64,000 bases of DNA from Lachnospiraceae bacterium (GCA_017448245.1 JAFSLV010000007.1:1-64000), one strand, 5' to 3'. Shown: positions 33,649 to 43,040, counted from the stretch's first letter. The notes: a model not told the origin generated them from the letters alone. A program made the numbers and translations.

Positions 33649-35308
33649 TAAAATGAACGGCTCCAAAAAGATTGGCAGGAAACAGATTACGGTGGTGAAC
33701 CATTTCTTTTTTTTGCCCCCGCAGATGGGCGGGAGTATTTATATCTATGATTTCTATCTGGAATTGTCACGTTGGTTTGATATTAATATCATTACTATAG
33801 TAATGGAGGATTTTTACCAGGAAAGAATAAGCATCAATGAACACTTGCATGTGTACCCGATGGCTTTGTCGCACAATATAATGCAGAGAAAGTCAAACTA
33901 TCAACTGCCAGAATTATTCGTTTCGAACGAATCCGTGCAGGATGAAGGAGTACTTAAAAAGGTATCGGAGATTGCAAGCGATTCTGTTATTGTGATTGCC
34001 GAACACTGCTATATGTGGAAACTCATAAAAAAAACATGTAAGAATTGCGACTATTGGTATAGGGCTCATAACGTGGAATATGATTTTGTTATTGGACGCT
34101 ATGGGATAAGGAGAGATGATGAAAGCGCAAGGTCTGTTTATGAGATTGAGAATGACTGCTGTAAGGGCTGTGACACAATACTAACTATATCGCAGGCTGA
34201 TCGTGAGAGGTTTATCGGACTGTACGCCTCAATTTCTCAACATAATAAGCAGGTGTATGTATTAGGAGTCGGGTATAATGTGGATAAAATAACGAAAAGC
34301 GCGAGTAATGAGTCGAAAAATGGTTTGAATAATCGTGTATATAGAGGGCTTTTTATTTCCTCTGTATCGCAGGATGCGATTTCGGCTGCTTATGCGTGCA
34401 TGGATATAGCAAAGAAATTCCCTCACATACAAATCATCGTTGCCGGAGGAGTTGGTGATGCGTTACAAAGAGAAAATGTTCCAAAAAATGTTTGTATTTT
34501 AGGAATAATTACGGACAGAGAAAAAGAATACCTACTTTCGAATTGTGATTTTGCGCTAAATATATTAGAGGCGGGGGCCGGCGTCAATATTAAAATGTTG
34601 GAATACATGGCATACAAGCTTCCTATAATCACGACAGATGCTGGCGCGAGGGGAATAATGCTAAAGGACGGAGTTCATTGCATTATCACAGAAAAAAATC
34701 GGTATGACGAAGATGTGAAACGATTCTGTTCGCTAAGCAGTGAGGAGAAGGAAAAGATGGCGGAAAATGCATATTCCCTGATTAATAAAGAATATAATTG
34801 GCGGAGTATAACAGAAAGACTTGTAGCTATGACAGAAAAAAGGTATTCATTTAGTTTTAATGATGTCGAAACAAATATTTTCGGAGGAGGAGTGTTTGAC
34901 AAGTGGTTTGATTTTAATGATTATCCTCAAAAACCGTATTATATCCGATGTGCGGGCAACATCGGAGTTAGATGCTATGAGTTATTAAAAAGACTCCGGA
35001 ATGAACCAATTGCTTTTGTTGACGAGTCCAAAGAAAAGAGAAGTACGGGAACGGCGGGAATCAAAACAATTTCGGTAGATGAATACATGGACGATCAAAG
35101 AGACACTGCCGTTATAATCGCATCTGTGAATGCGGTAGACAGGGCTGCTGAATTAATACGATTCGGGATTAATATAGATGACATGTTGGTGACAATCGAT
35201 GGAACCAATATTATCAGTCTGGACAACAATCGCAAGGAACATTACTTTATTTCAAAGGACAAAATACGAAGAAGAATACAAGAGCTGGTGGAGCGCGAGA
35301 GGAGATGA
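33641..35308 (+). CDS. GT4-type glycosyltransferase with degenerate C-terminal module
   Basis: This 555-residue protein has a GT-B fold. The N-terminal half includes HFFFLPPQMGGSIYIYDF and YRAHNVEYDF. The C-terminal half includes IIVAGGVGDALQR, CDFALNILEAGAGVNIKMLEYMA and PIITTDAGARG, typical of GT4/GT1 nucleotide-sugar binding. After residue about 420 comes the cluster's module in a weaker form (YYIRCAGNIGVRCYELL, AFVDESKEKRS, AVIIASVN). It overlaps the genes on both sides by a few bases, so translation is coupled. Confidence 0.83.
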   Translation: MNDKMNGSKKIGRKQITVVNHFFFLPPQMGGSIYIYDFYLELSRWFDINIITIVMEDFYQERISINEHLHVYPMALSHNIMQRKSNYQLPELFVSNESVQDEGVLKKVSEIASDSVIVIAEHCYMWKLIKKTCKNCDYWYRAHNVEYDFVIGRYGIRRDDESARSVYEIENDCCKGCDTILTISQADRERFIGLYASISQHNKQVYVLGVGYNVDKITKSASNESKNGLNNRVYRGLFISSVSQDAISAAYACMDIAKKFPHIQIIVAGGVGDALQRENVPKNVCILGIITDREKEYLLSNCDFALNILEAGAGVNIKMLEYMAYKLPIITTDAGARGIMLKDGVHCIITEKNRYDEDVKRFCSLSSEEKEKMAENAYSLINKEYNWRSITERLVAMTEKRYSFSFNDVETNIFGGGVFDKWFDFNDYPQKPYYIRCAGNIGVRCYELLKRLRNEPIAFVDESKEKRSTGTAGIKTISVDEYMDDQRDTAVIIASVNAVDRAAELIRFGINIDDMLVTIDGTNIISLDNNRKEHYFISKDKIRRRIQELVERERR

Positions 35309-36795
35309 TATTAGAGTCACTGAAACTGAAGAAAACGGTTGTATTGTACGGTGCGGGAAACTGTGCAGTATGGTGTATTTATGTACTGAAGCGCGAAGGA
35401 ATAGAAGTGAGTTTTATTGTGGATAATTCAATCAAAAAGCAGGGGGGGGACTTAAAGGGGATTCCCATAAAGAACCACACTGATTCAATAGGGCTCATAA
35501 ACGAAATGCCTGTATTGATATCGGTTGCCGACAAAAACGCAAATGAATCAATACGAAGATTACTGCTCGAATCCGGGATCAATGAAGGCCAGGTTTTAAG
35601 GTACCAGGATTTTAGAGAAGAGATGGTGATGCTTTATGCGTCAGATTATAGTGCTGATATGGTGATGGACGCTGATGAAAAGTCCGACAGGGAATTAGAT
35701 AGAAACATTTCAGTGTTGTATGATTGTCAGCTTTTCATGCTACAAAGACATGGGGGAATTTCCAGATACTTATACGAACTGATCACCAGAGAAACGGATA
35801 AGACCAACAATGTGGAGATGTTTCAAGGAATTCATGTCAGTGAGATATCTTTAGAAGGATATAAAGATAGGTTTAGGAGATACTATGCAACTAAAGCAGA
35901 AGATGATGTATTCCGTTGGAGTGATTTTTTAAGGGGGATAAATAAAAAATTATTAGATGTATTTGTCTCAGGCCACGAACCGTACGATATTTATCATCCA
36001 ACATACTATGAAGACTATGGAATAAACAACTATAGGAAAAAGGTTCTTACTGTTCACGACTTAATACAAGAAGTATATAATCTGGATAAAAAAACTATTG
36101 ATAATAAAAAAAACAGCATAGAGAATTCTGACGGTATAATTGCGGTTTCAAATAGCACAAAAAGAGATCTAATAGACATATTGGCAGTGCGTGAAGAGAA
36201 AATACGAGTGATATATCTTGCGAATTCGATGACGCTTACACCGACACAGGATCAAATGGTAGATGAGAATTATATTTTGTATGTTGGTAATAGAGGCGGG
36301 TACAAGAACTTCGCTACGTTGCTGGATGCATATTCACGTTCCTCGTATGTAGGTGATGTCGCGCTTGTGTGTTTTGGTGGAGAAGAGCCAAATGTTGAAG
36401 AGATAGCGCAAATTTGTGAATTGGGAATCGAAGATAGGGTATTCTTTCGGCGGGGCGGCGACCTGGAGTTGGCAAATTACTATAACCAGGCAGAAGTATT
36501 TATATATCCATCGCGGTATGAAGGATTTGGGCTTCCGGTTTTGGAAGCTATGCATTATGGAACGCCGGTTATTTCGTCTAATACATCATCATTACCGGAG
36601 GTAGCGGGAGATGCGGCAATAATGGTTTGCCCGGAGCGTGCAGATGAAATAGCATACCAAGTAGACCGGCTATTGAATGACGAATCTTTGAGGCGTCATT
36701 ATGCGCAGAAAGGCCGTGAACGGGAGAAATTGTTTTCGTGGGAAAGATGCTCATATGAAACGCATCGTTTTTATTGTGAATTAATAGCGGGATAG
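35305..36795 (+). CDS. GT4-type glycosyltransferase with N-terminal Rossmann-like module
   Basis: Residues 1-110 of this 496-residue protein are the module (KKTVVLYGAGNCAVWCIYVL, FIVDNSIKKQGG, PVLISVADK). A GT-B glycosyltransferase follows, with QRHGGISRYLYEL, TVHDLIQEVY, AVSNSTKRDLI, ILYVGNRGGYKNF, FIYPSRYEGFGLPVLEAM and PVISSNTSSLPEVAGDAA. The last motifs are classic for mannosyl- and related GT4 enzymes, with the ExFGxxxxE acid pattern (EGFGLPVLE). Here the module is N-terminal, while in the previous gene it is C-terminal. Confidence 0.87.
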   Translation: MILESLKLKKTVVLYGAGNCAVWCIYVLKREGIEVSFIVDNSIKKQGGDLKGIPIKNHTDSIGLINEMPVLISVADKNANESIRRLLLESGINEGQVLRYQDFREEMVMLYASDYSADMVMDADEKSDRELDRNISVLYDCQLFMLQRHGGISRYLYELITRETDKTNNVEMFQGIHVSEISLEGYKDRFRRYYATKAEDDVFRWSDFLRGINKKLLDVFVSGHEPYDIYHPTYYEDYGINNYRKKVLTVHDLIQEVYNLDKKTIDNKKNSIENSDGIIAVSNSTKRDLIDILAVREEKIRVIYLANSMTLTPTQDQMVDENYILYVGNRGGYKNFATLLDAYSRSSYVGDVALVCFGGEEPNVEEIAQICELGIEDRVFFRRGGDLELANYYNQAEVFIYPSRYEGFGLPVLEAMHYGTPVISSNTSSLPEVAGDAAIMVCPERADEIAYQVDRLLNDESLRRHYAQKGREREKLFSWERCSYETHRFYCELIAG

Positions 36796-36799
36796 CAGT

Positions 36800-37918
36800 A
36801 TGAAAGTATCTGTAATAACTGTTTGTATGAATGCGTCAATGACGATTGAACGATGCTTAAAGAGTGTCATTAAACAGAAAACTGGCAATGTGGAATATAT
36901 AGTGATTGATGGTGCGTCTGGCGACGGAACAGTGGATATTCTTCGTAAGTATGCGAAGTACATAACAAAAATGGTTTCAGAACCCGATCAGGGAATATAT
37001 GATGCTATGAATAAAGGCATCAGACTCTCGACAGGGGATTGGATTACGTTTATTAATGCGGACGATGAGTTGGCAGAGGGCGCAGTGGAAACTGTGGCAA
37101 ACTTTGTTGCTAAAAACGCAGATGTAGATGTTGTTTACGGAGATATTTGCTACGCGGATGGTTCGTCTATAACCAGAAACAAATACGATAGAATTGATTT
37201 GACGAGGATTTATTATGAAATGGCAATTGCACACCCGGGAACTTTTATTCGAGGGGGTGTTTGTAAAAGCCATCTGTTTAATACACAGTATCAGCTGTCA
37301 GCTGATTATGACATGTTGAGAAGATTATACGTTGAAGGATATAGATTCTACCATGTGCCGCACGTTCAGGCTGTTTTTTATAAAGGAGGAGCGACGTCCC
37401 AAAGACTTTATGATTCCGTTATGGAAACATGTGCTATAGCGCGTAGGGGAATAATGAAAGATGCGTATCTGCAAGAGAAGTATTTATCAATTATTGAATT
37501 GAGAGAGTATCTGGCATTTTTTTATTCTGTGCGCGATGAAATCCCCCAGTGTCGGGAGGTGTGTGATGCCATCAGAGAAGATTTGTTTTTGACTAAAGAT
37601 ATAGTAATATTCGGTGCAGGACGTGATGGCAGAGAATTTGCGTCCATTTTGAATTCTATTAATATCCCCATCAATGCGTTTACTGACAATAAAAGTGAGT
37701 TATGGGAAACAGAATGTATGGGGATCGATATAAAACCGCCGAGTGCACTTGAAGGGATAAGTAATACCGTTATTATAGCCGCATCAAAATTGTACTATTC
37801 CAGCATGAAGATGCAGATACATACCATTGTTTCTGATGAAAGTGTTGATGTTTTTGATATGCTGGAAGTAATGGGGCATATCGGTAGATTGTATTATGAA
37901 AGGACAAATTGTATATGA
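36800..37918 (+). CDS. GT2 glycosyltransferase with C-terminal Rossmann-like module
   Basis: In this 372-residue protein, residues 1-230 form a family 2 enzyme: VSVITVCMNASMTIERCLKSV, YIVIDGASGDGTVDIL, EPDQGIYDAMNKGI and FINADDEL (DxD). The EPDQGIYDAMNKG stretch is typical of WcaA-like colanic and capsule transferases. The module follows at about 270-365 (DIVIFGAGRDGREFASIL, FTDNKSELWE, VIIAASKLY). It starts 4 bases after the previous stop and overlaps the next start (ATGA). Confidence 0.88.
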   Translation: MKVSVITVCMNASMTIERCLKSVIKQKTGNVEYIVIDGASGDGTVDILRKYAKYITKMVSEPDQGIYDAMNKGIRLSTGDWITFINADDELAEGAVETVANFVAKNADVDVVYGDICYADGSSITRNKYDRIDLTRIYYEMAIAHPGTFIRGGVCKSHLFNTQYQLSADYDMLRRLYVEGYRFYHVPHVQAVFYKGGATSQRLYDSVMETCAIARRGIMKDAYLQEKYLSIIELREYLAFFYSVRDEIPQCREVCDAIREDLFLTKDIVIFGAGRDGREFASILNSINIPINAFTDNKSELWETECMGIDIKPPSALEGISNTVIIAASKLYYSSMKMQIHTIVSDESVDVFDMLEVMGHIGRLYYERTNCI

Positions 37919-39087
37919 GATTACGATCTAAAGAAATCGCTGATATTTGCAACAAGATGAATGACAGGGGTATTGTCGTATATGGAGCAGGTGCGAATGG
38001 AGTTTCTGCTATAGAGTCACTTCGTGCAGAAGGATATCGGATAAAGGCTGTTGCTGACAAAAGAGTTGGAGCTGACGTTATGGGATTTACAACGGTTTCA
38101 CTGGATGATCTATGTAATATGTCAGCGAATGAAGTGTGCATTGTCACCCCGAACACCGGTGTAAGTGACGAGAGGAATAAACTAAAAATGCACTATGATA
38201 CAGTAATAGATAATGAAATCATCACATGGATGAAATACTATTTACCAGCAGCATCATCCGGCTTTGCGGGCGCTAAAGCCACAAACCTGCACCCGTTTAA
38301 TCATTATGAGTCTCCTTATCCGTGCGAAAGCGAAGTGGAACAGATACGATACGATGCAGACGTTTTGGATATTCCATTCGATAGAAATAAGCAGGATTAC
38401 ATGATTGGGAATCTTATTTCATTTGGATCGGAGTATGTCTCTCTCATGGAGCGCAACAACACACGATATGTAACCAATAGCATGTATTCATTGGGGGACA
38501 CAATTGTTCTCCACTATATGTTAAGGGCATATAAGCCAAAGAACATTATCGAAATAGGGAGCGGTTTTTCCACATGTGTTATGTTGGATACAAATCAAAA
38601 CTGGCTCGATGGGGAAATGCACATCCGCTGTATTGAACCGTATCCGGCCCGCCTGTATGCGAATCTCAGGGATGGGGATGCAGAACGTTTATTAGTGGAT
38701 GAGACATATGTCCAGAATGTGGATTTGTCTGTTTTTGCCGAACTGAAAGAAAGTGATGTTTTGTTTATTGATTCGTCACACGTAGCCAAACATGGCGGTG
38801 ATGTTAATTATGAGCTGTTTGAAATATTGCCACGTCTTGCATCCGGAGTGTTGATCCACATACACGACATTTTCTGGCCGTTTCAATATCCTCTTGAGTG
38901 GATACATCAAGGCAGGGCTTATAATGAGCTTTATCTTTTGAGAGCGTTTTTAATGAACAATGACGCATATGAGATTCTTTGTTTCAACCATACGCTATTT
39001 GACGAGCGTGGAAAAGAGATAGCCGGAAAAATAGGGGCAGAAAGTGTGACGCTTCATGGGGGAAGTATTTGGTTAAGAAAGAAATGA
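37915..39087 (+). CDS. SAM methyltransferase with N-terminal Rossmann-like module
   Basis: Residues 1-105 of this 390-residue protein are the module (GIVVYGAGANGVSAIESL, VADKRVGAD, VCIVTPNTG). The rest is a class I methyltransferase of the Methyltransf_24 type: PKNIIEIGSGFSTCVML for SAM binding, RCIEPYPARL, DVLFIDSSHVAKHGGDV and IHIHDIFWPF. Such enzymes methylate sugars or other small groups on glycans. ATG 37915 overlaps the previous stop and is preferred to the TTG two codons upstream. Confidence 0.82.
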   Translation: MRLRSKEIADICNKMNDRGIVVYGAGANGVSAIESLRAEGYRIKAVADKRVGADVMGFTTVSLDDLCNMSANEVCIVTPNTGVSDERNKLKMHYDTVIDNEIITWMKYYLPAASSGFAGAKATNLHPFNHYESPYPCESEVEQIRYDADVLDIPFDRNKQDYMIGNLISFGSEYVSLMERNNTRYVTNSMYSLGDTIVLHYMLRAYKPKNIIEIGSGFSTCVMLDTNQNWLDGEMHIRCIEPYPARLYANLRDGDAERLLVDETYVQNVDLSVFAELKESDVLFIDSSHVAKHGGDVNYELFEILPRLASGVLIHIHDIFWPFQYPLEWIHQGRAYNELYLLRAFLMNNDAYEILCFNHTLFDERGKEIAGKIGAESVTLHGGSIWLRKK

Positions 39088-39136
39088 GCAGAGGGATGGT
39101 TTTTCCAATGGATAGTATGAAGGAGTATGAGACTGT

Positions 39137-40339
39137 ATGAAAGTTTCGGTCATTATTCCGGTCTATAACGCAGAATCGTCAATTACACGATGCCTTGACA
39201 GTGTTCTGGCGCAGACACTGGATGAAATTGAGATAATCTGTGTGGATGACGGCTCCACGGATGGCTCAGCTGCTGTTTTACTGGCATATGCAAAAAAGAA
39301 TATCAGAATAAAAGTTATCCGGCAAAAAAACAGCGGTGCCATGTCGGCGAGGAAAGAGGCATTGAAGTATGCACGTGGAGAGTATGTTGGTTTTGTGGAT
39401 TGTGATGACTGGATTGACCCGGGCATGTATCAGTCTCTTTTATCCATTGCAGAAAAAACAAGTGCAGACATGGTGACATCTGCCTATACGATTGAGGGAA
39501 ACTATCGTTCCATTCAACCGGATTCCGTTCCATCAGGCACATATACCGAAGAAAACATTAATACTCTTAGAGAAAATGCCCTTCTTGATTTAAGGAACAA
39601 TGATTTGGGAATCAGTGCTTCTATGTGTACAAAATTGTTTCGAAGAGGATTGATTCAGGAGGTTATAGAGAGAATACCGGATTCGCTTGTTTTTTCCGAA
39701 GATAAGATGTGTGTGTATACATTTTTATTGGAAGCGAAACGTGTGGTTATCACGAAGGAGGCCTACTATCACTATGTCATGAACCCTCATTCTGTCACGC
39801 ACAAACCGGATATGGACTATCTGGAACATGTCAATGATGTGTACAAATATCTGATGTCGCTTTATGAACGCGATGATTTTACCCCTGGCATGCGTATCCA
39901 GGCGGAGCTCTACGTCACGCAAATGCTGCTCAAGGGAATCAACACGCGCATGGGTTTTTCCTTCCGCAATCTGCTCTGGATCGATCCGTACTGGATGGAG
40001 AAGGTTCCGAAGGGGAGTCTTGTTGCGTTATACGGGGGGGGCGATCTTGGTCGTAAGTACTATGAGCAGCTTTGCGCGTCCAAAAGTCTGCGCTTTGCAG
40101 GATGCGTGGATTATGGATATGAGAGAATGCACGACGACCGATTTGAGATTGTATCGCCTGAGGCGCTTGCAGATATGCAATACGACTGCGTTGTCATCAC
40201 GATCAAGAACCTGGAGAAGGCGGAGGAAACCCGACGGCAACTCATAAGCGACGGCATCCCGCCGGAAAAGATCCTCTGGTTCAAGCAGGAAGAGATCTTC
40301 TGGAAATATGCGGAGGCCATGGGGCTGTTGGACGATTGA
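39137..40339 (+). CDS. GT2 glycosyltransferase with C-terminal module, compositional mosaic
   Basis: The N-terminal 230 residues of this 400-residue protein are family 2: VSVIIPVYNAESSITRCLDSVL, CVDDGSTDGSA, GYVGFVDCDDWIDPGMY-like DxD region, and a late SEDKMCVYTFLLEA. The module at about 296-395 starts LVALYGGGDLGRKYYEQL. The first 250 codons are AT-rich like the island. From about 39880 the gene becomes GC-rich (many C/G third positions) like the rest of the chromosome. This suggests a recombination joint inside the gene, just before the module. Confidence 0.85.
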   Translation: MKVSVIIPVYNAESSITRCLDSVLAQTLDEIEIICVDDGSTDGSAAVLLAYAKKNIRIKVIRQKNSGAMSARKEALKYARGEYVGFVDCDDWIDPGMYQSLLSIAEKTSADMVTSAYTIEGNYRSIQPDSVPSGTYTEENINTLRENALLDLRNNDLGISASMCTKLFRRGLIQEVIERIPDSLVFSEDKMCVYTFLLEAKRVVITKEAYYHYVMNPHSVTHKPDMDYLEHVNDVYKYLMSLYERDDFTPGMRIQAELYVTQMLLKGINTRMGFSFRNLLWIDPYWMEKVPKGSLVALYGGGDLGRKYYEQLCASKSLRFAGCVDYGYERMHDDRFEIVSPEALADMQYDCVVITIKNLEKAEETRRQLISDGIPPEKILWFKQEEIFWKYAEAMGLLDD

Positions 40340-40361
40340 TCGGGACAAAGGAACCGGACGA

Positions 40362-41579
40362 ATGACGCAGGCGGAAGCATACGAAAAAGAATATCGAAAC
40401 CGCTACAGGGATAAACCGCTCGAGGATATCATCGTCTTCCGTAGCGGTCCGATGCCTGAGTCCTATACGCCCGGAATGGATTTTGATGACAATGCCAGGG
40501 CGTTGTTTGAGTATGCGCTGCAGATACAACTCAATGACAGATACGCATTGGTCTGGTTTGTCAAAGACCCCGCGGAACGCAGCATACAATACAGGGAGTA
40601 TAAAAACGTATCCTTTATCTCTTACGAAGCAGCATGGTCAGAGGATCCGGCAGAGAGAGATGTCTACTACCGGTCTCTGTGTCTTGCACGCTACATTTTT
40701 ATGACGGACACCTACGGTTTTGCGTTGCAGGCAAGACCGGATCAGATCCGCGTGATGCTGTGGCACGGCTGCGGATTCAAGACGAGGCTCGGATTTGCGT
40801 CAAATGAGGACCACTACGAATACATGACGGTGACCGGGGACGAATATGCGCGGACGTACGCCAGGGTCTTTGGCCTGCGTGACGACCAGATGCTGGTGAC
40901 CGGCTATCCGAAGGCGGACTATCTCTTTCATCCGGTGAGGCGCTGGAAGGAGATGTTTGACATACCGGAGGCTGCCTCATATATCTTCTGGTTGCCGACC
41001 TTTCGGAACACAGACCGGGAGGATCTTGCAAGACATGATCATACGGCACCGAAGGGCGATCTCGGACTGCCGGTACTGCAATCCGCAAAAGACCTGGAAG
41101 AGGTCAACGCACATCTTGCGGCAAAGGACACGGTGCTGGTCATCAAGCTGCATCCGTTTCAAAACAGAAAGAGAATCCGGGATATCTCCAGGCTGTCCCA
41201 TATACGGCTTCTGGAAAATGCGGACATGCTGCGGCACGATATACAGATCAATCAGCTGCTCGGGCATGCGGAGGCGCTGATCAGTGATTATTCCTCGGCG
41301 GCCGTGGATTATCTCGTATTGGACCGTCCGGTAGCGATGACACTCGATGACATAGAGACCTATGAAAAGGAACGCGGTTTTTTCTGGGAGGATGTGAGAC
41401 CGTGGCTGCCGGGATATGAGATTTATGGCAAAGAAGATTTTGTGAGATTTCTGGATGGCGTCATGGGCGGCGCTGATCCGGGCAGTAAAAAGCGGCATGC
41501 CGTCATGGATCAGATGCAAAAGTATCGGGATGACAAAAGTGCGCAGCGGGTTCTGGAAGCGCTCGGAATAAGAGCATGA
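40362..41579 (+). CDS. CDP-glycerol glycerophosphotransferase family protein (TagB/TagF-like)
   Basis: The C-terminal half of this 405-residue protein has the polymerase family motifs: MLWHGCGFKTRLGF, TGYPKADYLF, WLPTFRNTDR, VIKLHPFQN and ALISDYSSAAVDYLVLDRPVAM. These enzymes transfer glycerol- or ribitol-phosphate from the CDP-polyol to a lipid-linked acceptor. It lacks an extra N-terminal glycosyltransferase and lacks the Rossmann-like module of its upstream neighbours. AAAGGA before ATG 40362 supports this start. It lies between the transferases and the TagD fusion, so a polyol-phosphate glycan is likely. Confidence 0.85.
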   Translation: MTQAEAYEKEYRNRYRDKPLEDIIVFRSGPMPESYTPGMDFDDNARALFEYALQIQLNDRYALVWFVKDPAERSIQYREYKNVSFISYEAAWSEDPAERDVYYRSLCLARYIFMTDTYGFALQARPDQIRVMLWHGCGFKTRLGFASNEDHYEYMTVTGDEYARTYARVFGLRDDQMLVTGYPKADYLFHPVRRWKEMFDIPEAASYIFWLPTFRNTDREDLARHDHTAPKGDLGLPVLQSAKDLEEVNAHLAAKDTVLVIKLHPFQNRKRIRDISRLSHIRLLENADMLRHDIQINQLLGHAEALISDYSSAAVDYLVLDRPVAMTLDDIETYEKERGFFWEDVRPWLPGYEIYGKEDFVRFLDGVMGGADPGSKKRHAVMDQMQKYRDDKSAQRVLEALGIRA

Positions 41580-41589
41580 GGAGCGGCAT

Positions 41590-42936
41590 ATGAAGACAGT
41601 GATTACCTACGGGACATTCGATCTGTTTCATGAAGGGCATTATAACATTCTCAAGCGCGCCAAGGAGCTGGGGGACTATCTGATTGTGGGTGTGACCACG
41701 GAAGGCTACGACATGTCGCGCGGCAAGCTCAACGTGGTGGAGCCCGTCATGGATCGCATCGAGCATGTGAAGCAGAGCGGCTTTGCCGATCAGATCATCA
41801 TCGAGGATCATGTCGGACAAAAAATCGAGGACATCCAGAAATACCATGTGGATACCTTTGTCATCGGCTCGGACTGGCTGGGCAAATTTGACTATCTGAA
41901 GGAGTACTGCGAAGTCGTCTATCTCGAACGCACCAAGGGCGTATCCAGCACCCTGAAACGGAGCGAGGAATACAAGCTGATCCGGATCGGCGTCGTCGGA
42001 AGCGGACGCATTGCGGGACGATTTGTCGCGGAGGCCAGATATGTCAGCGGTATCCACGTTGCTGGCGTCTTTAATCCTCATATGGAGAGTGCAAGGGCTT
42101 TTGCCAAAGAGTACGAGCTCGACATCTGCGAAGACGACTATGACAGATTTCTCAGGGAAGTGGATGCGGTCTATGTGGCGTCCCCGCACGGGACACATTA
42201 CGCCTATGCCTTGCAGGCGCTGGAGCAGGGAAAGCACGCGCTCGTCGAAAAGCCGATGGTGCTGAAAAAGGCGGAAGCGGAAAGGTTATTTTCTCTCGCA
42301 TATGCTAAGAAGCGCGTGTTGATGGAAGCGATCAAGACGGCCTATGCCCCCGGTTTTATCCGGATGATCACGATGGCCAAGAGCGGACTGATCGGGGAGA
42401 TCAGGGATGTGGAAGCGTGCTTTACCAAGCTGACGGGGGACAATACCAGAGAGTTTCTGGATACGGAGTACGGCGGGAGCTTTACGGAGCTTGCAAGTTA
42501 TACGCTGCTTTCGATATTCAAGATCTTCGGCTGCGACGAGCAGGGCGTGGAGTTCTCCTCCATGTTCACCGAAAAAGGGCCGGACGGTTATACCAAGGCC
42601 TATTTTACCTTTAAAAACGGCATTGCCACCTCCAAGACCGGACTGAAGGTCAAATCGGAGGGGGCGCTCGTCATCTCCGGAACGGGCGGCTATATCCGCG
42701 TGGAAGCACCCTGGTGGAAGACAAAGGAATTTGAGATTTGCTACGAAGATACATCCAAAAACGAAAAGGTCTATTCGCAGTTTCAGGGTGACGGTCTCCG
42801 CTATGAGATCAGCGATTTTGTGAACGCGATCAATCATTACGGCAACACCGGCTACAAGCTGACACAGGAAGAGTCCGTAAAGCTGGCGGAGATGATGGAG
42901 AGGTTCCTCGAATATCGCAAATCGAAGGGTTCATGA
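41590..42936 (+). CDS. glycerol-3-phosphate cytidylyltransferase (TagD-like) fused to a Gfo/Idh/MocA oxidoreductase
   Basis: Residues 1-130 of this 448-residue protein are a TagD-type cytidylyltransferase: TYGTFDLFHEGHYNIL (HxGH), VIGSDWLGKFDY and LERTKGVSSTLKR (the RTxGxST motif). From about residue 134 there is a complete NAD(P)-dependent oxidoreductase: IRIGVVGSGRIAGRF, YVASPHGTHYAYALQALEQGKHALVEKP (the EKP motif) and a C-terminal beta-sheet domain. The fusion suggests one protein that reduces or oxidises a polyol or sugar phosphate and activates it with CTP. The exact substrate is unknown. It ends the glycan run. Confidence 0.85.
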   Translation: MKTVITYGTFDLFHEGHYNILKRAKELGDYLIVGVTTEGYDMSRGKLNVVEPVMDRIEHVKQSGFADQIIIEDHVGQKIEDIQKYHVDTFVIGSDWLGKFDYLKEYCEVVYLERTKGVSSTLKRSEEYKLIRIGVVGSGRIAGRFVAEARYVSGIHVAGVFNPHMESARAFAKEYELDICEDDYDRFLREVDAVYVASPHGTHYAYALQALEQGKHALVEKPMVLKKAEAERLFSLAYAKKRVLMEAIKTAYAPGFIRMITMAKSGLIGEIRDVEACFTKLTGDNTREFLDTEYGGSFTELASYTLLSIFKIFGCDEQGVEFSSMFTEKGPDGYTKAYFTFKNGIATSKTGLKVKSEGALVISGTGGYIRVEAPWWKTKEFEICYEDTSKNEKVYSQFQGDGLRYEISDFVNAINHYGNTGYKLTQEESVKLAEMMERFLEYRKSKGS

Positions 42937-42994
42937 TTTCTTAAGTCCTGCAGTTTGCGGAGGCGGAGGGCCTGGCCGGAGCGGAGGCCATGCG

Positions 42995-43040
42995 TTGACA
43001 AGGGGATGTAGGCGTGCTATAATCAGAACACAAGTTCTGA
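42995..43040 (+). promoter_or_regulatory. consensus promoter with an operator-like palindrome at the start site
   Basis: TTGACA (42995-43000) and TATAAT (43018-43023) are 17 bases apart, a perfect vegetative promoter. The palindrome TCAGAAC-ACAA-GTTCTGA (43023-43040) begins at the last base of the -10 and covers the likely transcription start. This is where a repressor would block initiation, as in autoregulated toxin-antitoxin operons. Confidence 0.75.

Larger units (their letters stand above)
22862..39880. other. AT-rich island (small toxin-antitoxin-like genes plus glycan cluster)
   Basis: Base composition and codon choice change visibly at about 22.9 kb from GC-rich, with many C/G third positions, to AT-rich. 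They change back at about 39.88 kb, inside the glycosyltransferase gene at 39137-40339. No integrase, transposase or flanking att-like repeat was recognised. The most likely origin is horizontal replacement of a surface-glycan locus by homologous recombination. Confidence 0.65.
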
